A DNA stretch of 64,000 nt, taken from the NCBI RefSeq assembly GCF_003071345.1, contig NZ_QCYK01000001.1, positions 124,001 through 188,000 on the forward strand, written 5' to 3'. The translations under genes and the position numbers were made by a program. The stretch comes from Chitinophaga parva. Lineage in GTDB: Bacteria; Bacteroidota; Bacteroidia; Chitinophagales; Chitinophagaceae. Of this stretch, positions 28,058-38,143 are shown piece by piece; the first letter of the stretch is position 1; each line of letters starts with the position of its first letter. The notes beneath the pieces are model-generated. The model was not told the origin of the DNA. It ran no database searches and saw only the letters and a program-made list of their open reading frames with translations.

Positions 28058-28809
28058 TAACCATTTGACAACAGCAGTGCAGACAGGCCGTAATCCGCAA
28101 TGAGGATCAGGATGCAGCTTACCACCACGGCACGGGTACTGGCTTTACCTATTTCCAGGGCGCCGCCGCTTACGTTGTAGCCGTAGAAAGAGGGTATGGA
28201 AGTAATGATGAAGGCGAAGGCGTAAGATTTTGTGAGGGCAAAGAACACGTTGTAGGGCTTAAATTCCTGGCGGAGGCCGCGCCAGTACTCATCGTTAGAG
28301 ATGATACCGGAGGCCAGGCCAGCGGTCTTGCCGCCCCAGATGCCCAGGAAACCGGCTATGATCACCAGGCAGGGGATCATGAGCAGGCCGGCGGCCAGTT
28401 TGGGTAAAATGAGATAACCTTTGGTATTGATGCCCATGATCTCAATGGCGTCTATCTGCTCAGACACGCGCATGTTACCCAGCTCTGATGCGATCTTGGA
28501 ACCGATAACCCCTGCCAGTACAATACAGGTAAGGGTGGGTGCAAATTCCAGTACAATGGTATCGCGCACCACCTGTGCAATGGTGGACTTTGGAATGAGG
28601 TTACTGACCAGCTGGTAGGCGGTTTGCAACGTGGTAACGCCCCCCATGAAGATGGAAATGATCACTACGATGCCCAGCGAACCAATACCGATGTCTTCAC
28701 ATTGATTCATAAATTCCTTCCAGTACATCCGGATGTTCTCCGGCTTGGTGAACATGCCTTTGAGCATGAGCAGGTACTGGCCAAAGAGGTAGAAAAATTT
28801 AAACTCCAT
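28057..28809 (-). CDS. mlaE: ABC transporter permease, MlaE type
   Basis: 250 residues with several membrane helices. MlaE-family features include VGVI-type glycine motifs (LAGVIGSKIASELGNMRVSEQIDAIEIMGI) and PRFYGYN-like (SIPSFYGYNVSGGALEIGKA) segments. It pairs with the next gene, mlaF, by a one-base stop-start overlap. Upstream, 73 bases away, ends the kinase-like gene. Acts in the inner membrane in lipid trafficking to keep outer-membrane asymmetry; this role is known for the family and inferred here. Confidence 0.94.
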   Translation of the reverse strand: MEFKFFYLFGQYLLMLKGMFTKPENIRMYWKEFMNQCEDIGIGSLGIVVIISIFMGGVTTLQTAYQLVSNLIPKSTIAQVVRDTIVLEFAPTLTCIVLAGVIGSKIASELGNMRVSEQIDAIEIMGINTKGYLILPKLAAGLLMIPCLVIIAGFLGIWGGKTAGLASGIISNDEYWRGLRQEFKPYNVFFALTKSYAFAFIITSIPSFYGYNVSGGALEIGKASTRAVVVSCILILIADYGLSALLLSNG

Positions 28810-28816
28810 AACTGGT

Positions 28817-28824
28817 CAAAGATA
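28817..28824 (-). promoter_or_regulatory. Bacteroidota -7 element (TATCTTTG) of mlaEF
   Basis: Full TAnnTTTG match on the minus strand only 8 bases before the mlaE ATG, which implies a very short leader or none. No -33 match seen. Confidence 0.4.
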
Positions 28825-28840
28825 GGTGTTTTTTAATGAG

Positions 28841-28868
28841 GGCTGTGGATGCATGATGCGCCACAGCC
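28841..28868. terminator. Hairpin between the kinase-like gene and mlaE
   Basis: GGCTGTGG (28841-28848) pairs perfectly with CCACAGCC (28861-28868). No T-run follows on the minus strand, so it may be an attenuator or an mRNA-stabilising stem, not a strict terminator. Confidence 0.4.
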
Positions 28869-28882
28869 GGGGTTTACCGGGT

Positions 28883-29914
28883 TTATTTCAGGCTCTGGAC
28901 CAGCAGCCGTTTCAGGCTGCGTTCAATGATCTCGCCCATGGTGCGGCAGCGTTCAAAACCGCTGTCGCCATAATAATGCGCCAGTTCATCGCCCAGCTGT
29001 TTCACTTTTTCCGGTGAAGACACATGGTCTGTCATGATCACATCGCGCAGGTCTTTGATACGGTGGCGCTCCACCTTGATGCGGCGCGCCATGAGCGACC
29101 GTTCTTCCTGCTGGTATTGTTTCACGGTTTCTGCATTCAGGTGCTTGATGGCCAGGTCTACAAACACCCGGTTTTCCTTGAAGAACTGGGGCATGTACAG
29201 GGTGCGCCGGCCTTCATAGAACTGCTGGTCAAAGTCAATGGCGCGGATGCGGAACTGCACATCATCAAAATCCGGCGTTATATCAAACACAAAATTATAC
29301 GAGCGCATGTCCCCCAGCAGCCGGGCAAAGCAGCGTTCATTGAACTTCACAAATTCCTTGGCGATGCGTTTGTGGTTAAATTCCGGCCGGTCTATCCAGT
29401 GCCTGGCAAACTGGTCGCCGGGCACGCCGGCAATATGCTCTTCCACGAGCGTGTTGCCATCCACGAGAAAGTTCATCCAGTAGGGCGATAGCACGTGTTC
29501 CAGTTCCAGCCCGTAGATGCGCGATGCATCGGCCACTTTCACATAGTAATAATCGTATACCTCGTTATAATTGTTGACGATCTTGATGCGGAAGGGATGG
29601 GAGTTCCCAAAGGTGCAGTAGTCAATGCGCTCCACGTGCAGGTGTTCTTCCGCCGTCTGGTCTCCGCCTGCCTTGAGCAGGGAGTAAATGCGTTTGAGGC
29701 CGCGGTGCAGGCTGTCCACCATGCTGGGTGGATAGAAAACCGTTTCCCACAGTGTGTCCCGGCCCTGCTTATCATACACTGCCATCCCGTACTGGAAATA
29801 GCGCAGGTCTTCATATTTCACGGGCAGTACCATTTCCCGCTCATACAGCTTCAGGTATTTGCGGAAAGCACTGTTGATCGGGTAGAATACCTTTTTCCTG
29901 GAAATGGTTTGCAT
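28883..29914 (-). CDS. Uncharacterised protein with a kinase-like fold pattern
   Basis: 343 residues, no signal peptide or membrane helix. I know of no name for it, but the motif order matches protein-kinase-like folds: a strand with Lys126 (YYYVKVADA), an acidic helix (GLELEH), a hinge-like LVEEHIAGVPG, a catalytic-loop-like GDMRSYNFVF with Asp202 and Asn207 five residues apart, and a DFG-like AIDFDQQ with Asp227. The spacing is longer than in classical kinases (20 residues from Asn207 to Asp227). The C-terminal third is charged and helical (RRIKVERHRIKDLRD). It lies 73 bases upstream of mlaEF on the same strand and may be co-transcribed. Kinase activity is inference. Confidence 0.7.
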   Translation of the reverse strand: MQTISRKKVFYPINSAFRKYLKLYEREMVLPVKYEDLRYFQYGMAVYDKQGRDTLWETVFYPPSMVDSLHRGLKRIYSLLKAGGDQTAEEHLHVERIDYCTFGNSHPFRIKIVNNYNEVYDYYYVKVADASRIYGLELEHVLSPYWMNFLVDGNTLVEEHIAGVPGDQFARHWIDRPEFNHKRIAKEFVKFNERCFARLLGDMRSYNFVFDITPDFDDVQFRIRAIDFDQQFYEGRRTLYMPQFFKENRVFVDLAIKHLNAETVKQYQQEERSLMARRIKVERHRIKDLRDVIMTDHVSSPEKVKQLGDELAHYYGDSGFERCRTMGEIIERSLKRLLVQSLK

Positions 29915-29929
29915 GGGTTGAAGATACGA

Positions 29930-29957
29930 AAAAGCCCCTGCCTTTTGCAGGCAGGGG
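29930..29957 (-). terminator. Terminator of maeB
   Basis: GCCCCTGCC pairs with GGCAGGGGC around a TTTTGCA loop. On the minus strand TTTTTCG follows. It lies about 25 bases after the maeB stop. Confidence 0.85.
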
Positions 29958-29981
29958 CCGTATACAAGTAGTCCTTATCCT

Positions 29982-32294
29982 TTATTTGCGCTTGTTGCGT
30001 TTATCCTGTGCTTCCGGTTCCCGGCAGCACTTGGTCTGTGCATCCAGCACGGCAATGAGCACCATGTTCACGATCTCCCGCACAGTGCTGCCCAGTTGCA
30101 GGATGTGCACGGGCTTTTTCATGCCCAGCAGGATGGGACCAATAGAGTCAAAGCCAGCTACTTCCTTCAGCAGGTTATAGGCCACATTGCCGGCAGAGAG
30201 GTTCGGGAAGATCAGCGTATTCACTTCTTCCCCGATCAATTCACTGAAAGGATAATTGTCTTTCAGGATCTCCTGGTTAAAGGCAATAGCTGCCTGCACT
30301 TCGCCATCGCAGGTAAGGGTGGGATCTTTTTGTTTTACGATCTCGCGGGCCTTACTTACCAGCTGTGCCTCCGGCGTCTGGCTGCTGCCAAAGTTGGAAT
30401 AAGACACCATGGCCACGCGGGGCGTGATGTTGAACTGCCTCACTTCTTCTGCCACCATGAGGGTGATGTCTGCCAGTTCTTCCGCGGTGGGATTGAAATT
30501 CACCGTAGTATCGGCCAGGAACAGGGGACCGCGCTTGGTGGTTATAATGTACATACCGGCTACACGGCGGGCGCCGGGGCTCATGCCTATTACCTGCAGG
30601 GCCGGGCGGATGGTATCCGGGTACTTGCGGGTAAGGCCGGAGATGAGGGCATCTGCCTCGCCGGTTTCCACCAGCATGCAACCAAAGTAGTTGCGTTCCC
30701 GCATGATCTTTTTGGCTTCATACAGGTTCAGGCCCTTGCGCTTGCGCTTTTCGAAGAACAGCTCCCCAAAGTGGTGGCGCTTCGCCTGCATTTCATCGCT
30801 TTTGGGATCTATGATCACTACGTCGTCTATCTCAATGCCATGTTCTGCCATGAGGCCGCGGATCTTACTTTCATTGCCCAGCAGGATGGGATAGGCAATG
30901 CCTTCATCATTCACTATCTGCGCGGCTTTGAGGATCTTGATATTATCTGCCTCTGCGAATACCACCTTGCGGGGATCTTTACGGGCTTTGGAACCGATCA
31001 CGCGGAACAGGTGGTTGTCCAGGCCCAGGCGGTGGTTAAGATTCTCCTGGTAGGCCTGCCAGTCTGTGATGGGGCTTTGTGCCACGCCGCTCTCCATGGC
31101 CGCTTTGGCTACAGCCGGGGCTACCGTGGCCAGCAGGCGCGGGTCCAGTGGTTTGGGAATAATGTAGGTGGGGCCAAATACCAGGTTGCGCTCATTGTAA
31201 GCCATGTTCACGATATCCGGCACGGGGGTCTTGGCCAGGTCTGCCAGGGCGTGCACGGCAGCCAGTTTCATGGCTTCATTGATCTGGGTGGCACGCACGT
31301 CCAGGGCGCCGCGGAAGATGTAGGGGAAGCCCAGTACGTTGTTCACCTGGTTGGGATAATCCGTGCGGCCGGTGGCCATGATGATGTCCGGGCGGGCGGA
31401 CTTGGCCACTTCGTAAGCGATCTCCGGATCAGGATTGGCCATGGCAAATACAATGGGGTACTTGCCCATGCTACGGATCATTTCCGGGGTTACCACGTTA
31501 CCTACAGAAAGGCCTACAAATACGTCGGCACCTTTCAGGGCTTCTTCCAGTTTGGTGACTTTGGAAGTGGTGGCAAATATCTTTTTCACGTCGTCCAGGT
31601 CCGTGCGCTGGGTATTGAGCACGCCGTCCTTGTCAAACATGATGAAGTTTTCGGGTTTGGCCCCCAGGGATACGTAGAGGCGTACGCAGGCCATGGCAGC
31701 GGCGCCGGCACCATTCACCACGATCTTTACTTTCTCTATTTTCTTTTTAACGATATCCAGCGCATTGAGCAGGGCGGCGGCAGAGATGATGGCAGTGCCG
31801 TGCTGGTCGTCGTGCATGATGGGGATCTTCAGTTCTTTGCGCAGCCGTTCTTCAATGGCAAAGCACTCGGGACTTTTGATATCTTCCAGGTTAATGCCGC
31901 CGAAGGTGGGCTCCAGGGCTTTCACCACGTTCACAAATTCATCTATGTTGGTAGCATTCACCTCGATGTCAAACACGTCAATGTCTGCAAAGATCTTGAA
32001 CAGTACCCCTTTTCCTTCCATTACGGGCTTGCTGGCTTCGGGGCCTATATTGCCCAGGCCCAGTACGGCGGTACCGTTGCTGATCACCGCTACCAGGTTG
32101 CCTTTGGCAGTATATTTATAAACGTTTTCTACGTCGCGGGCAATTTCTTTACAGGGTTCCGCCACACCGGGAGAGTACGCCAGGGAAAGGTCCCACTGGG
32201 TTTTGCTGTTCTTCGTTGGTATCACCTCAATCTTTCCGGGACGGCCAAGGGCATGATAGTCCAGCGCGTCCTGTTTATTCAGTTTCTTCGCCAT
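29982..32294 (-). CDS. maeB: NADP-dependent malic enzyme with C-terminal phosphotransacetylase-like domain
   Basis: 770 residues, the length of MaeB-type enzymes. The N-terminal ~430 residues are malic enzyme: [37 protein letters not shown] and the nucleotide fold [16 protein letters not shown]. The C-terminal ~330 residues resemble phosphate acetyltransferase ([50 protein letters not shown]). The enzyme oxidatively decarboxylates malate to pyruvate with NADPH; in characterised MaeB proteins the second domain is regulatory and binds acetyl-CoA. The tail ends in a basic stretch (DKRNKRK). Cytosolic and apparently monocistronic. Confidence 0.97.
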   Translation of the reverse strand: MAKKLNKQDALDYHALGRPGKIEVIPTKNSKTQWDLSLAYSPGVAEPCKEIARDVENVYKYTAKGNLVAVISNGTAVLGLGNIGPEASKPVMEGKGVLFKIFADIDVFDIEVNATNIDEFVNVVKALEPTFGGINLEDIKSPECFAIEERLRKELKIPIMHDDQHGTAIISAAALLNALDIVKKKIEKVKIVVNGAGAAAMACVRLYVSLGAKPENFIMFDKDGVLNTQRTDLDDVKKIFATTSKVTKLEEALKGADVFVGLSVGNVVTPEMIRSMGKYPIVFAMANPDPEIAYEVAKSARPDIIMATGRTDYPNQVNNVLGFPYIFRGALDVRATQINEAMKLAAVHALADLAKTPVPDIVNMAYNERNLVFGPTYIIPKPLDPRLLATVAPAVAKAAMESGVAQSPITDWQAYQENLNHRLGLDNHLFRVIGSKARKDPRKVVFAEADNIKILKAAQIVNDEGIAYPILLGNESKIRGLMAEHGIEIDDVVIIDPKSDEMQAKRHHFGELFFEKRKRKGLNLYEAKKIMRERNYFGCMLVETGEADALISGLTRKYPDTIRPALQVIGMSPGARRVAGMYIITTKRGPLFLADTTVNFNPTAEELADITLMVAEEVRQFNITPRVAMVSYSNFGSSQTPEAQLVSKAREIVKQKDPTLTCDGEVQAAIAFNQEILKDNYPFSELIGEEVNTLIFPNLSAGNVAYNLLKEVAGFDSIGPILLGMKKPVHILQLGSTVREIVNMVLIAVLDAQTKCCREPEAQDKRNKRK

Positions 32295-32477
32295 TGGATG
32301 GTTAGTTATGGGCGTGCAATATACGAAGATGTGGGAAGTAGCAGGTGGTAAGTATTAGGCATTTTCTAATTTAGCACACCAAACAGATTGAATTACAATG
32401 AGATAATAATATAAAACAATTGCTTATACTTGGTACATAATACATCCTACTTAATACATTTTCCTTATTTTTACCGC

Positions 32478-32918
32478 ATGATACAACGGATACAATCGCT
32501 CTACTTATTACTGGCAGCCATTGCGGGCGCTGCCACCTGGTACTTTCCGCTGTGGCATGCCACGCTGACCAATGGCACACAGGTGGAGTTTCATGCTCCT
32601 CAAAGTTACCTGTTGTTTATAGTACTGATGATCATCGTAGCCCTGGCCGCGGTGAGTATTTTCCTGTATAAGAACCGCAAACTGCAATTCCGCCTTACGG
32701 TGTTGAATGTGATCCTGGCCATTGCGGCCACTGCCCTGCAATACATTAAGGTGCAGGCAGAAGGCAACCAGCTGCAGGCCAATAACCTGGGGCCTGTTAC
32801 GGCCAGCTACCTGCCGGCTGCATTCCTGCCTATTGTGATCACCGTATTGCTGCTGCTCGCTGCAAGGGGGATCTATAAAGATGAGAAACTGATCAAATCA
32901 CTCGACCGTTTGCGATAA
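32478..32918 (+). CDS. DUF4293 family membrane protein
   Basis: 146 residues from the ATG at 32478 (MIQRIQSLYLLLAAIAGAATW), which matches the usual family start; an ATG at 32430 adds an unlikely leader. Four membrane helices: residues ~7-22, ~45-62, ~70-88 and ~111-128. It ends in the family's basic tail (YKDEKLIKSLDRLR). DUF4293 is a conserved Bacteroidota family of unknown function. A terminator follows at 32944-32976. Confidence 0.9.
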   Translation: MIQRIQSLYLLLAAIAGAATWYFPLWHATLTNGTQVEFHAPQSYLLFIVLMIIVALAAVSIFLYKNRKLQFRLTVLNVILAIAATALQYIKVQAEGNQLQANNLGPVTASYLPAAFLPIVITVLLLLAARGIYKDEKLIKSLDRLR

Positions 32919-32943
32919 ACGTTGCATGCGGATAAAATGGAAC

Positions 32944-32985
32944 GGGGGCGTCTCATAACTTTGAAGGGACGCCCCCATTTTATTC
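32944..32985 (+). terminator. Terminator of the DUF4293 gene
   Basis: GGGGGCGTC (32944-32952) pairs perfectly with GACGCCCCC (32968-32976), followed by ATTTTATT. Confidence 0.8.
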
Positions 32986-33057
32986 GGATACCTGATGGAA
33001 TTATTTATGCGATGCTCCGCACCTTATTTTACTTGTGAGATTTCCCTTTTTTGGTGA

Positions 33058-33321
33058 TTAATAGAGCACAAAACCCATAAAGGCTTTTAATGAATCCCGC
33101 CCCATCCCGGAAAGCACCTGCTGGGAATAGCCTTCTATGGTATCGCCAGCCACACGGGAAATTACCACTTTGGTATCGTTATCGTACGATGGCGCATAAT
33201 TGCCATATACCGGCGGCAACAGGTTGCGGGTTACAGACAACCAACCGCTATGCACTCCGGCCTGCAGCGGCGTTCCGGGCAATCCGGTTATATCCACCAC
33301 TACCTCATCATCGGTCTGCAT
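33058..33321 (-). pseudogene. Probable C-terminal remnant of a secreted beta-rich protein
   Basis: An 87-codon reading frame with codon use like its neighbours. The sequence is beta-rich (VVVDITGLPGTPLQAGVHSG, TKVVISRVAGDTIEGYSQQ, LKAFMGFVLY) and resembles the C-terminal half of small Bacteroidota lipoproteins that lack catalytic motifs. There is no signal peptide or lipobox, and a TGA lies eight codons before the first ATG, so the N-terminal half seems to be missing. About 110 bases upstream on the same strand a 29-codon frame (33343-33432) may be another fragment. It could instead be a short intact gene. Confidence 0.4.
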
Positions 33322-33532
33322 AATAACCTTCCGCCACCATGTTCATTTCAAAACAATGGCTGTATCTGCGATCACTTTATTTCGCCACTCCACCATGCGC
33401 TGTGCGAAATATCGTGCAATCTCAATACCCATGCTGTCCTAAACACATGGTTTGCAATTGATTATTTACAGGCATACTACTTGTAAATCCCGCTTCATTC
33501 AACGGCATTTAAACCGCTTAAAACATTAACCA

Positions 33533-33907
33533 ATGAATGAAGAATTAATCGCCATCACGAAAGAGGTCATTGCGCGCGCCACGCATTACGATGTGCCTTA
33601 CGTGAAACAGGCTTATGCAGACAAGTTGTTTATCATGAATGTAGATGACGATGGAAGCGTTGCTACTATGACCAAGGAGCAGTTGGTGGGTTTCCAGCAG
33701 CAGCGCAAGGATGCAAACCTGCCGCCGTTATCAGATAAGACGGAATTTCATTACGCGGTAGCGGATGGGAACATGGGCGTGGTGGCCATTACGCGGGAGC
33801 TGGATGTGAATGGGCGTCATAGCAGGAGGTTCCTTACGCTGATCTATGAGTACCTGGATGGCAGGTGGCAGATTGTGAAGGAGACTTCTATTGCACGCGC
33901 TAAATAA
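33533..33907 (+). CDS. NTF2-like / SnoaL-type small protein
   Basis: 124 residues, no signal peptide. Helix then beta-sheet order fits the NTF2-like cone fold: ITKEVIARATHYDVPYVKQAYADKLFIMNVDD, then a strand pair (EFHYAVADGNMGVVAITRELDV) and the final strands (RRFLTLIYEYLDGRWQIVKET). The ending GRWQIVKE is typical of DUF4440/SnoaL-like proteins. Those include small enzymes and ligand-binding proteins; no catalytic residue can be assigned. It is convergent with uvrA, with a shared terminator between. Confidence 0.7.
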   Translation: MNEELIAITKEVIARATHYDVPYVKQAYADKLFIMNVDDDGSVATMTKEQLVGFQQQRKDANLPPLSDKTEFHYAVADGNMGVVAITRELDVNGRHSRRFLTLIYEYLDGRWQIVKETSIARAK

Positions 33908-33910
33908 AAA

Positions 33911-33957
33911 AAGGCCGGCGTAGCGGGGCATTATGGAGCGCCCCTGCTACGCCGGTA
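33911..33957. terminator. Bidirectional terminator between the NTF2-like gene and uvrA
   Basis: CCGGCGTAGC (33915-33924) pairs with GCTACGCCGG (33946-33955), with a further GGGC/GCCC pairing inside. On the minus strand it is followed by a run of T (CCTTTTTTT), so it chiefly serves uvrA. Confidence 0.85.
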
Positions 33958-34019
33958 TCATATTTTCGCCCTGAAATGGTTTTGGGGCATCGTCAGTGGA
34001 TTGTTAATGCAAACACTGC

Positions 34020-36839
34020 TTACAAGTACTTCCCCGTATAACTCTCCTTCACTTTCTTCAATCCCTCCGGAACGCCCGCGTACAGCAGGTTTCCGCCACC
34101 TTCACCACCTTCCGGTCCCATGTCCAGCACCCAGTCCGCACTGCGGATCACATCCAGGTTATGTTCTATCACCAGGATGCTATGCCCCTGCTCAATCAGT
34201 GCATTGAACGATGCCAGCAACTTCTTGATGTCGTGGAAGTGCAGCCCCGTAGTCGGTTCGTCAAAAATGAAAAGGATACTGCCCTGCGCTTTGCCCTTGC
34301 CCAGGAAAGACGCCAGCTTCACACGCTGTGCCTCGCCACCGCTCAGGGTATCAGAGCTTTGCCCCAGTTTCACATAACCAAGTCCCACATCGCTCAGGGG
34401 CTTTATCCTGGACACTACGTCTTTTTCATCCTTGAAAAAGTCGATCGCTTCATCCACACCCAGTTCCAGCACATCATAAATATTTTTCCCCTTGTAGGTC
34501 ACTTCCAGTACTTCCTCCTTAAACCTGCGCCCACCGCAGCTTTCGCAGGTGAGGTGCACGTCTGCCAGGAACTGCATCTCCACGATCACTTCGCCTTCGC
34601 CTTTGCAGGTATCGCAGCGGCCACCATCCACGTTAAAGGAAAAATGCTTGGGCTGGAAGCCGCGCATTTTACTCATAGGCTGGCGGGCAAAGAGATCACG
34701 GATCTCATCATATGCCTTGATGTAAGTGACCGGGTTGGAGCGGGATGATTTGCCGATGGGGTTCTGATCCACCATTTCAATGGCCGTAATGCTATCCAGG
34801 TCGCCGGTGAGGGCCTTGTGGCGGCCTACTTTCTCGGTAAACTCGCCCTTCAGCTTCATCAGTGCAGGGTACAGGATCTGCTTTACCAGCGTGGTTTTGC
34901 CGGAACCGCTCACCCCACTCACCACGGTGAAGATGCCCAGCGGGAACTCGGCGGTCACATTCTTCAGGTTGTGCTGGCGGGCGCCTTCCACCTTGATGGA
35001 GCGCTTCCATTTGCGCACCTGCTTGGGCGGATCTATACGCATTTCACCGCTCAGGTATTTACCGGTCAGGCTGTTCGGGTCTTTCAAGATCTCCTGGTAG
35101 TTACCGGCAAAGATCACCTGCCCGCCCAGGTGGCTGGCCAGGGGGCCCATGTCAATGATGTGATCTGCTTCCTCCATCATCAGGTCGTCATGCTCTACCA
35201 CCACCACGGTGTTACCCAGGTCGCGCAGCTCTTTGAGCACGTTGATCAGGCGGGCGGTATCGCGGGCATGCAGGCCTATGGAAGGCTCATCCAGGATGTA
35301 GAGGGAGTTGGTCAGGTTGCTGCCCAGGGAGCGGGTGAGCTGTATGCGCTGGCTTTCCCCACCGGAAAGGCTGTTAGCCAGGCGGTTCAGGGTAAGATAG
35401 CTCAAACCCACATCCAGCAAGGTTTTGAGGCGATGGTGCACTTCCAGCAAAATGCGCTTGCCCACTTTCTGGTCATAGTCATTCAACTCCAGGTTCGTGA
35501 ACCATTCGTTCAGGTCACTCACGGGGATATCTACCAGGTCGGCAATGTTCTTACCGCCTATTTTGATGTAGAGGGCTTCCTGGCGCAGGCGGGCGCCGTT
35601 GCAGGTGGGGCAGGTGGTGCGGCCACGGTAGCGGCTTTGCAGCACGCGGTACTGCACCTTGTACAGGTTTTGCTCCACCATTTTAAAGAACTCGTTGATA
35701 CCGTAAAAATGCTCATTGCCAGTCCACAGCAGTTCCACTTGTTCATCCGTAAGCTCTGAAACGGGCTTGTGGATGGGGAACCCGAACTTGCGCGATGCCT
35801 TGATCAGCGCTTCTTTGTATTCCCCCATCTTCTCTCCCCTCCAGGGCGCAATGGCGCCTTCATACACACTCAGTCTTTTGTCGGGGATCACCAGGTCTTT
35901 ATCAATACCCAGCACCTGGCCAAAACCTTCGCAGGTAGGGCAGGCGCCGTATGGATTATTGAAGGAGAACAGGTTGGGCACCGGCTCTTCAAACTGGATC
36001 CCATCCAGTTCAAAACGGTTGGAAAAATGCAGCCATTGCTTGCCATCCAGTTCCAGGTGCACATGGCCTTCACTTTCGTAAAAAGCGGTTTGTATACTGT
36101 CTGCTATCCGGTGTTTATCGTCTTCTTCAAAGTCCTTGGCCACCAGGCGGTCGATGAGCACGTAGGTGTTCTCACCCAGCACCGGTTTCTTTTCTTCCAG
36201 CAGTTCCTCGATGCGCAGCAGGCTCCCCGGGCCATCCTTGGCGGCCGCATACAGGCGGGAAAAACCTTTCTGCATCAGGATGTTCAGCTCCTCCTTCACA
36301 TCCCGCTTGGCGTGGCGCAGGAAAGGCACTACGATGAGTATTTTGGTACCGGCTTTCAGTTTCACGATGGCATCCACCACGTCTGCCACCTCGTGCTTTT
36401 TCACCAGCTGGCCGGATACGGGGCTATACGTTTTGCCGATGCGCGCAAAGAGCAGGCGCAGGTAATCATACAACTCCGTCATGGAACCCACGGTGGAACG
36501 GGGGGTGCGGGTCACCACTTTCTGTTCAATAGCGATGGCGGGGCAAATGCCCTTGATATAATCCACATCCGGCTTGTTCATACGCATGAGGAACTGGCGC
36601 GCGTAAGAGCTGAGGCTCTCCGCGTAGCGGCGCTGGCCTTCTGCATAGAGGGTGTTCATGGTAAGACTGGACTTGCCGGAGCCGGACACGCCGGTTACCA
36701 CGATCAATTTATTACGGGGAATGGACACATTCACATTCTTCAGGTTATGCACGCGGGCACCCTTGATATAGATGGAATCCGCGGTGCTTACCGGTGGTTC
36801 TTCTTGCAGCACTTCCTGCTTCTTCGTTTTGGTAGGCAT
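34020..36839 (-). CDS. uvrA: Excinuclease ABC subunit A
   Basis: 939 residues from the ATG at 36839 ([11 protein letters not shown]), the usual length; the longer frame to 36914 has no support. Two ABC modules are seen: Walker [11 protein letters not shown] with signature [11 protein letters not shown], and Walker [11 protein letters not shown] with signature [12 protein letters not shown]. Zinc-binding CxxC pairs occur in the first half ([18 protein letters not shown]) and in the second (CDTCKGEGE with CESCGGRRF). UvrA finds bulky DNA lesions and loads UvrB in nucleotide excision repair. A TATATTTG at 36846-36853 on the minus strand is very close to the ATG and may be its -7 element, giving an almost leaderless message. 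Confidence 0.97.
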   Translation of the reverse strand: MPTKTKKQEVLQEEPPVSTADSIYIKGARVHNLKNVNVSIPRNKLIVVTGVSGSGKSSLTMNTLYAEGQRRYAESLSSYARQFLMRMNKPDVDYIKGICPAIAIEQKVVTRTPRSTVGSMTELYDYLRLLFARIGKTYSPVSGQLVKKHEVADVVDAIVKLKAGTKILIVVPFLRHAKRDVKEELNILMQKGFSRLYAAAKDGPGSLLRIEELLEEKKPVLGENTYVLIDRLVAKDFEEDDKHRIADSIQTAFYESEGHVHLELDGKQWLHFSNRFELDGIQFEEPVPNLFSFNNPYGACPTCEGFGQVLGIDKDLVIPDKRLSVYEGAIAPWRGEKMGEYKEALIKASRKFGFPIHKPVSELTDEQVELLWTGNEHFYGINEFFKMVEQNLYKVQYRVLQSRYRGRTTCPTCNGARLRQEALYIKIGGKNIADLVDIPVSDLNEWFTNLELNDYDQKVGKRILLEVHHRLKTLLDVGLSYLTLNRLANSLSGGESQRIQLTRSLGSNLTNSLYILDEPSIGLHARDTARLINVLKELRDLGNTVVVVEHDDLMMEEADHIIDMGPLASHLGGQVIFAGNYQEILKDPNSLTGKYLSGEMRIDPPKQVRKWKRSIKVEGARQHNLKNVTAEFPLGIFTVVSGVSGSGKTTLVKQILYPALMKLKGEFTEKVGRHKALTGDLDSITAIEMVDQNPIGKSSRSNPVTYIKAYDEIRDLFARQPMSKMRGFQPKHFSFNVDGGRCDTCKGEGEVIVEMQFLADVHLTCESCGGRRFKEEVLEVTYKGKNIYDVLELGVDEAIDFFKDEKDVVSRIKPLSDVGLGYVKLGQSSDTLSGGEAQRVKLASFLGKGKAQGSILFIFDEPTTGLHFHDIKKLLASFNALIEQGHSILVIEHNLDVIRSADWVLDMGPEGGEGGGNLLYAGVPEGLKKVKESYTGKYL

Positions 36840-37276
36840 ATCCAACAAATATAAACAATCAGGAGGAAAGAGGCGACTGGCCTCCCGGCCCGATCCTCCC
36901 GAAGATAAGTTCACACAGGCGACAACGGATTTTTTAAAAATTCAGCCCCCACTATACCGCCCGCCTGGTAAATCATTAGATATTAAATATATTTTTTACA
37001 TAATATTAAATAAATTCTAAAGCACTATCTCCTCGCCCTGTATACGTATGGGCATGGCCGTGAAAGAGGAAAACAATGCCCGGGGAAATGTTTGTTTATA
37101 ACCGGTAAAAAATTATATTTGCAATAACCAGTATCGCCTGGCCCCTATTCCCGATCCTATTTTCACCAGATTATATCACTTAAATCGACTGACTATCGCA
37201 TAAACCTCTACGCTAAACCGACAGCCTGAAAAGGGTTTTGTCTCCATTTATTAAAACACACGCTTAGCAGACGTTT
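36840..37276. other. 437-base divergent intergenic region between uvrA and the ECF sigma gene
   Basis: The stretch 36970-37020 is strongly AT-rich (ATTAAATATATTTTTTACATAATATT-like). A consensus promoter for the sigma gene lies at 37091-37121. No small gene, tRNA or repeat is visible. The sigma gene would have an untranslated leader of about 150 bases with no strong hairpin. Confidence 0.7.
37091..37121 (+). promoter_or_regulatory. Consensus Bacteroidota sigma-A promoter of the ECF sigma gene
   Basis: TTTG at 37091-37094, a 19-base spacer and TATATTTG at 37114-37121 match TTTG-N19-TAnnTTTG exactly. Transcription would start near 37127. Confidence 0.75.
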
Positions 37277-37858
37277 ATGCAGATAACTTATAAATTAAGT
37301 GACGAGCAACTTATTTCCCTGTTCCAGAAGGGGAACAGCACTGCGCTGGAAGAACTGGTGTACCGCCACAAAGACAAGATCTACACTTCTATCGTGCTGC
37401 TGGTGAAGGATGCTTTCCTTGCAGAAGATATTTTCCAGGACACTTTTATTAAAATTATCGATACCATCCGTGCCGAAAGGTATACGGAGAAAGGTAAATT
37501 CCTGCCCTGGGCTATGCGTATTGCACACAACCTCTGTGTAGACCATTTCCGTAAAATAAAACGTACCCCTATTGTGCGCACCAGCGATGATAAGGACATC
37601 TTCAATGTGCTGAGCTTCAGCGAAAGCAGCGCAGAAGAGAAACTGATCACCCGCCAGAGCCACGACCGCGTGCGCCGCATGCTGGACCTGCTGCCGGAAG
37701 AGCAGCGGGAAGTGATCATCCTGCGCCACTATGCAGAGCTCTCCTTCAAGGAGATCGCTGACCTTACCAAAGTAAGCATCAACACGGCTCTGGGCCGTAT
37801 GCGCTATGGCCTCATCAACCTGCGCAAGATGATGACTGAAAAACAGATCGCCTTATAA
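37277..37858 (+). CDS. RNA polymerase sigma factor, ECF subfamily
   Basis: 193 residues. Region 2 reads LEELVYRHKDKIYTSIVLLVKDAFLAEDIFQDTFIKI with WAMRIAHNLCVDHFRKIKR for -10 recognition and melting. A linker of ~40 residues follows. Region 4 reads LLPEEQREVIILRHYAELSFKEIADLTKVSINTALGRMRYGLINLRKMM, a helix-turn-helix for -35 contact. No anti-sigma gene is adjacent, unlike many Bacteroidota ECF genes paired with FecR-type anti-sigma factors. With a near-perfect housekeeping promoter, it is probably expressed constitutively or regulated through its leader. Confidence 0.95.
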   Translation: MQITYKLSDEQLISLFQKGNSTALEELVYRHKDKIYTSIVLLVKDAFLAEDIFQDTFIKIIDTIRAERYTEKGKFLPWAMRIAHNLCVDHFRKIKRTPIVRTSDDKDIFNVLSFSESSAEEKLITRQSHDRVRRMLDLLPEEQREVIILRHYAELSFKEIADLTKVSINTALGRMRYGLINLRKMMTEKQIAL

Positions 37859-37888
37859 AACCATATCTATAAACTCTTAGCTTGCCAG

Positions 37889-37928
37889 CGACGGGCGGCC
37901 GCGGATTTTGCGACCGCTCGTTTTTTTT
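37889..37928 (+). terminator. Terminator of the ECF sigma gene
   Basis: ACGGGCGGCCGC (37891-37902) pairs with GCGACCGCTCGT (37910-37921) allowing two wobble pairs, followed by eight T. Confidence 0.85.
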
Positions 37929-38143
37929 CCTGGTTTTCATCCCTCCTTTTCTGCCTTTCCCGTATTTTTCTCCCGCCCGCATTTGCAGTCATCCACAATT
38001 AACGTATCTTCCTTCTGTAGTAGTCCCAAATCCGCAACATACCCCGTCGTACCAGGATCTAAAAAACACACGCAGCGCCGCTACGCGTGCGCAGGCTTTT
38101 GTATTGTATTGGCATCCCATTCTAACAACATATAAACCGCTGT

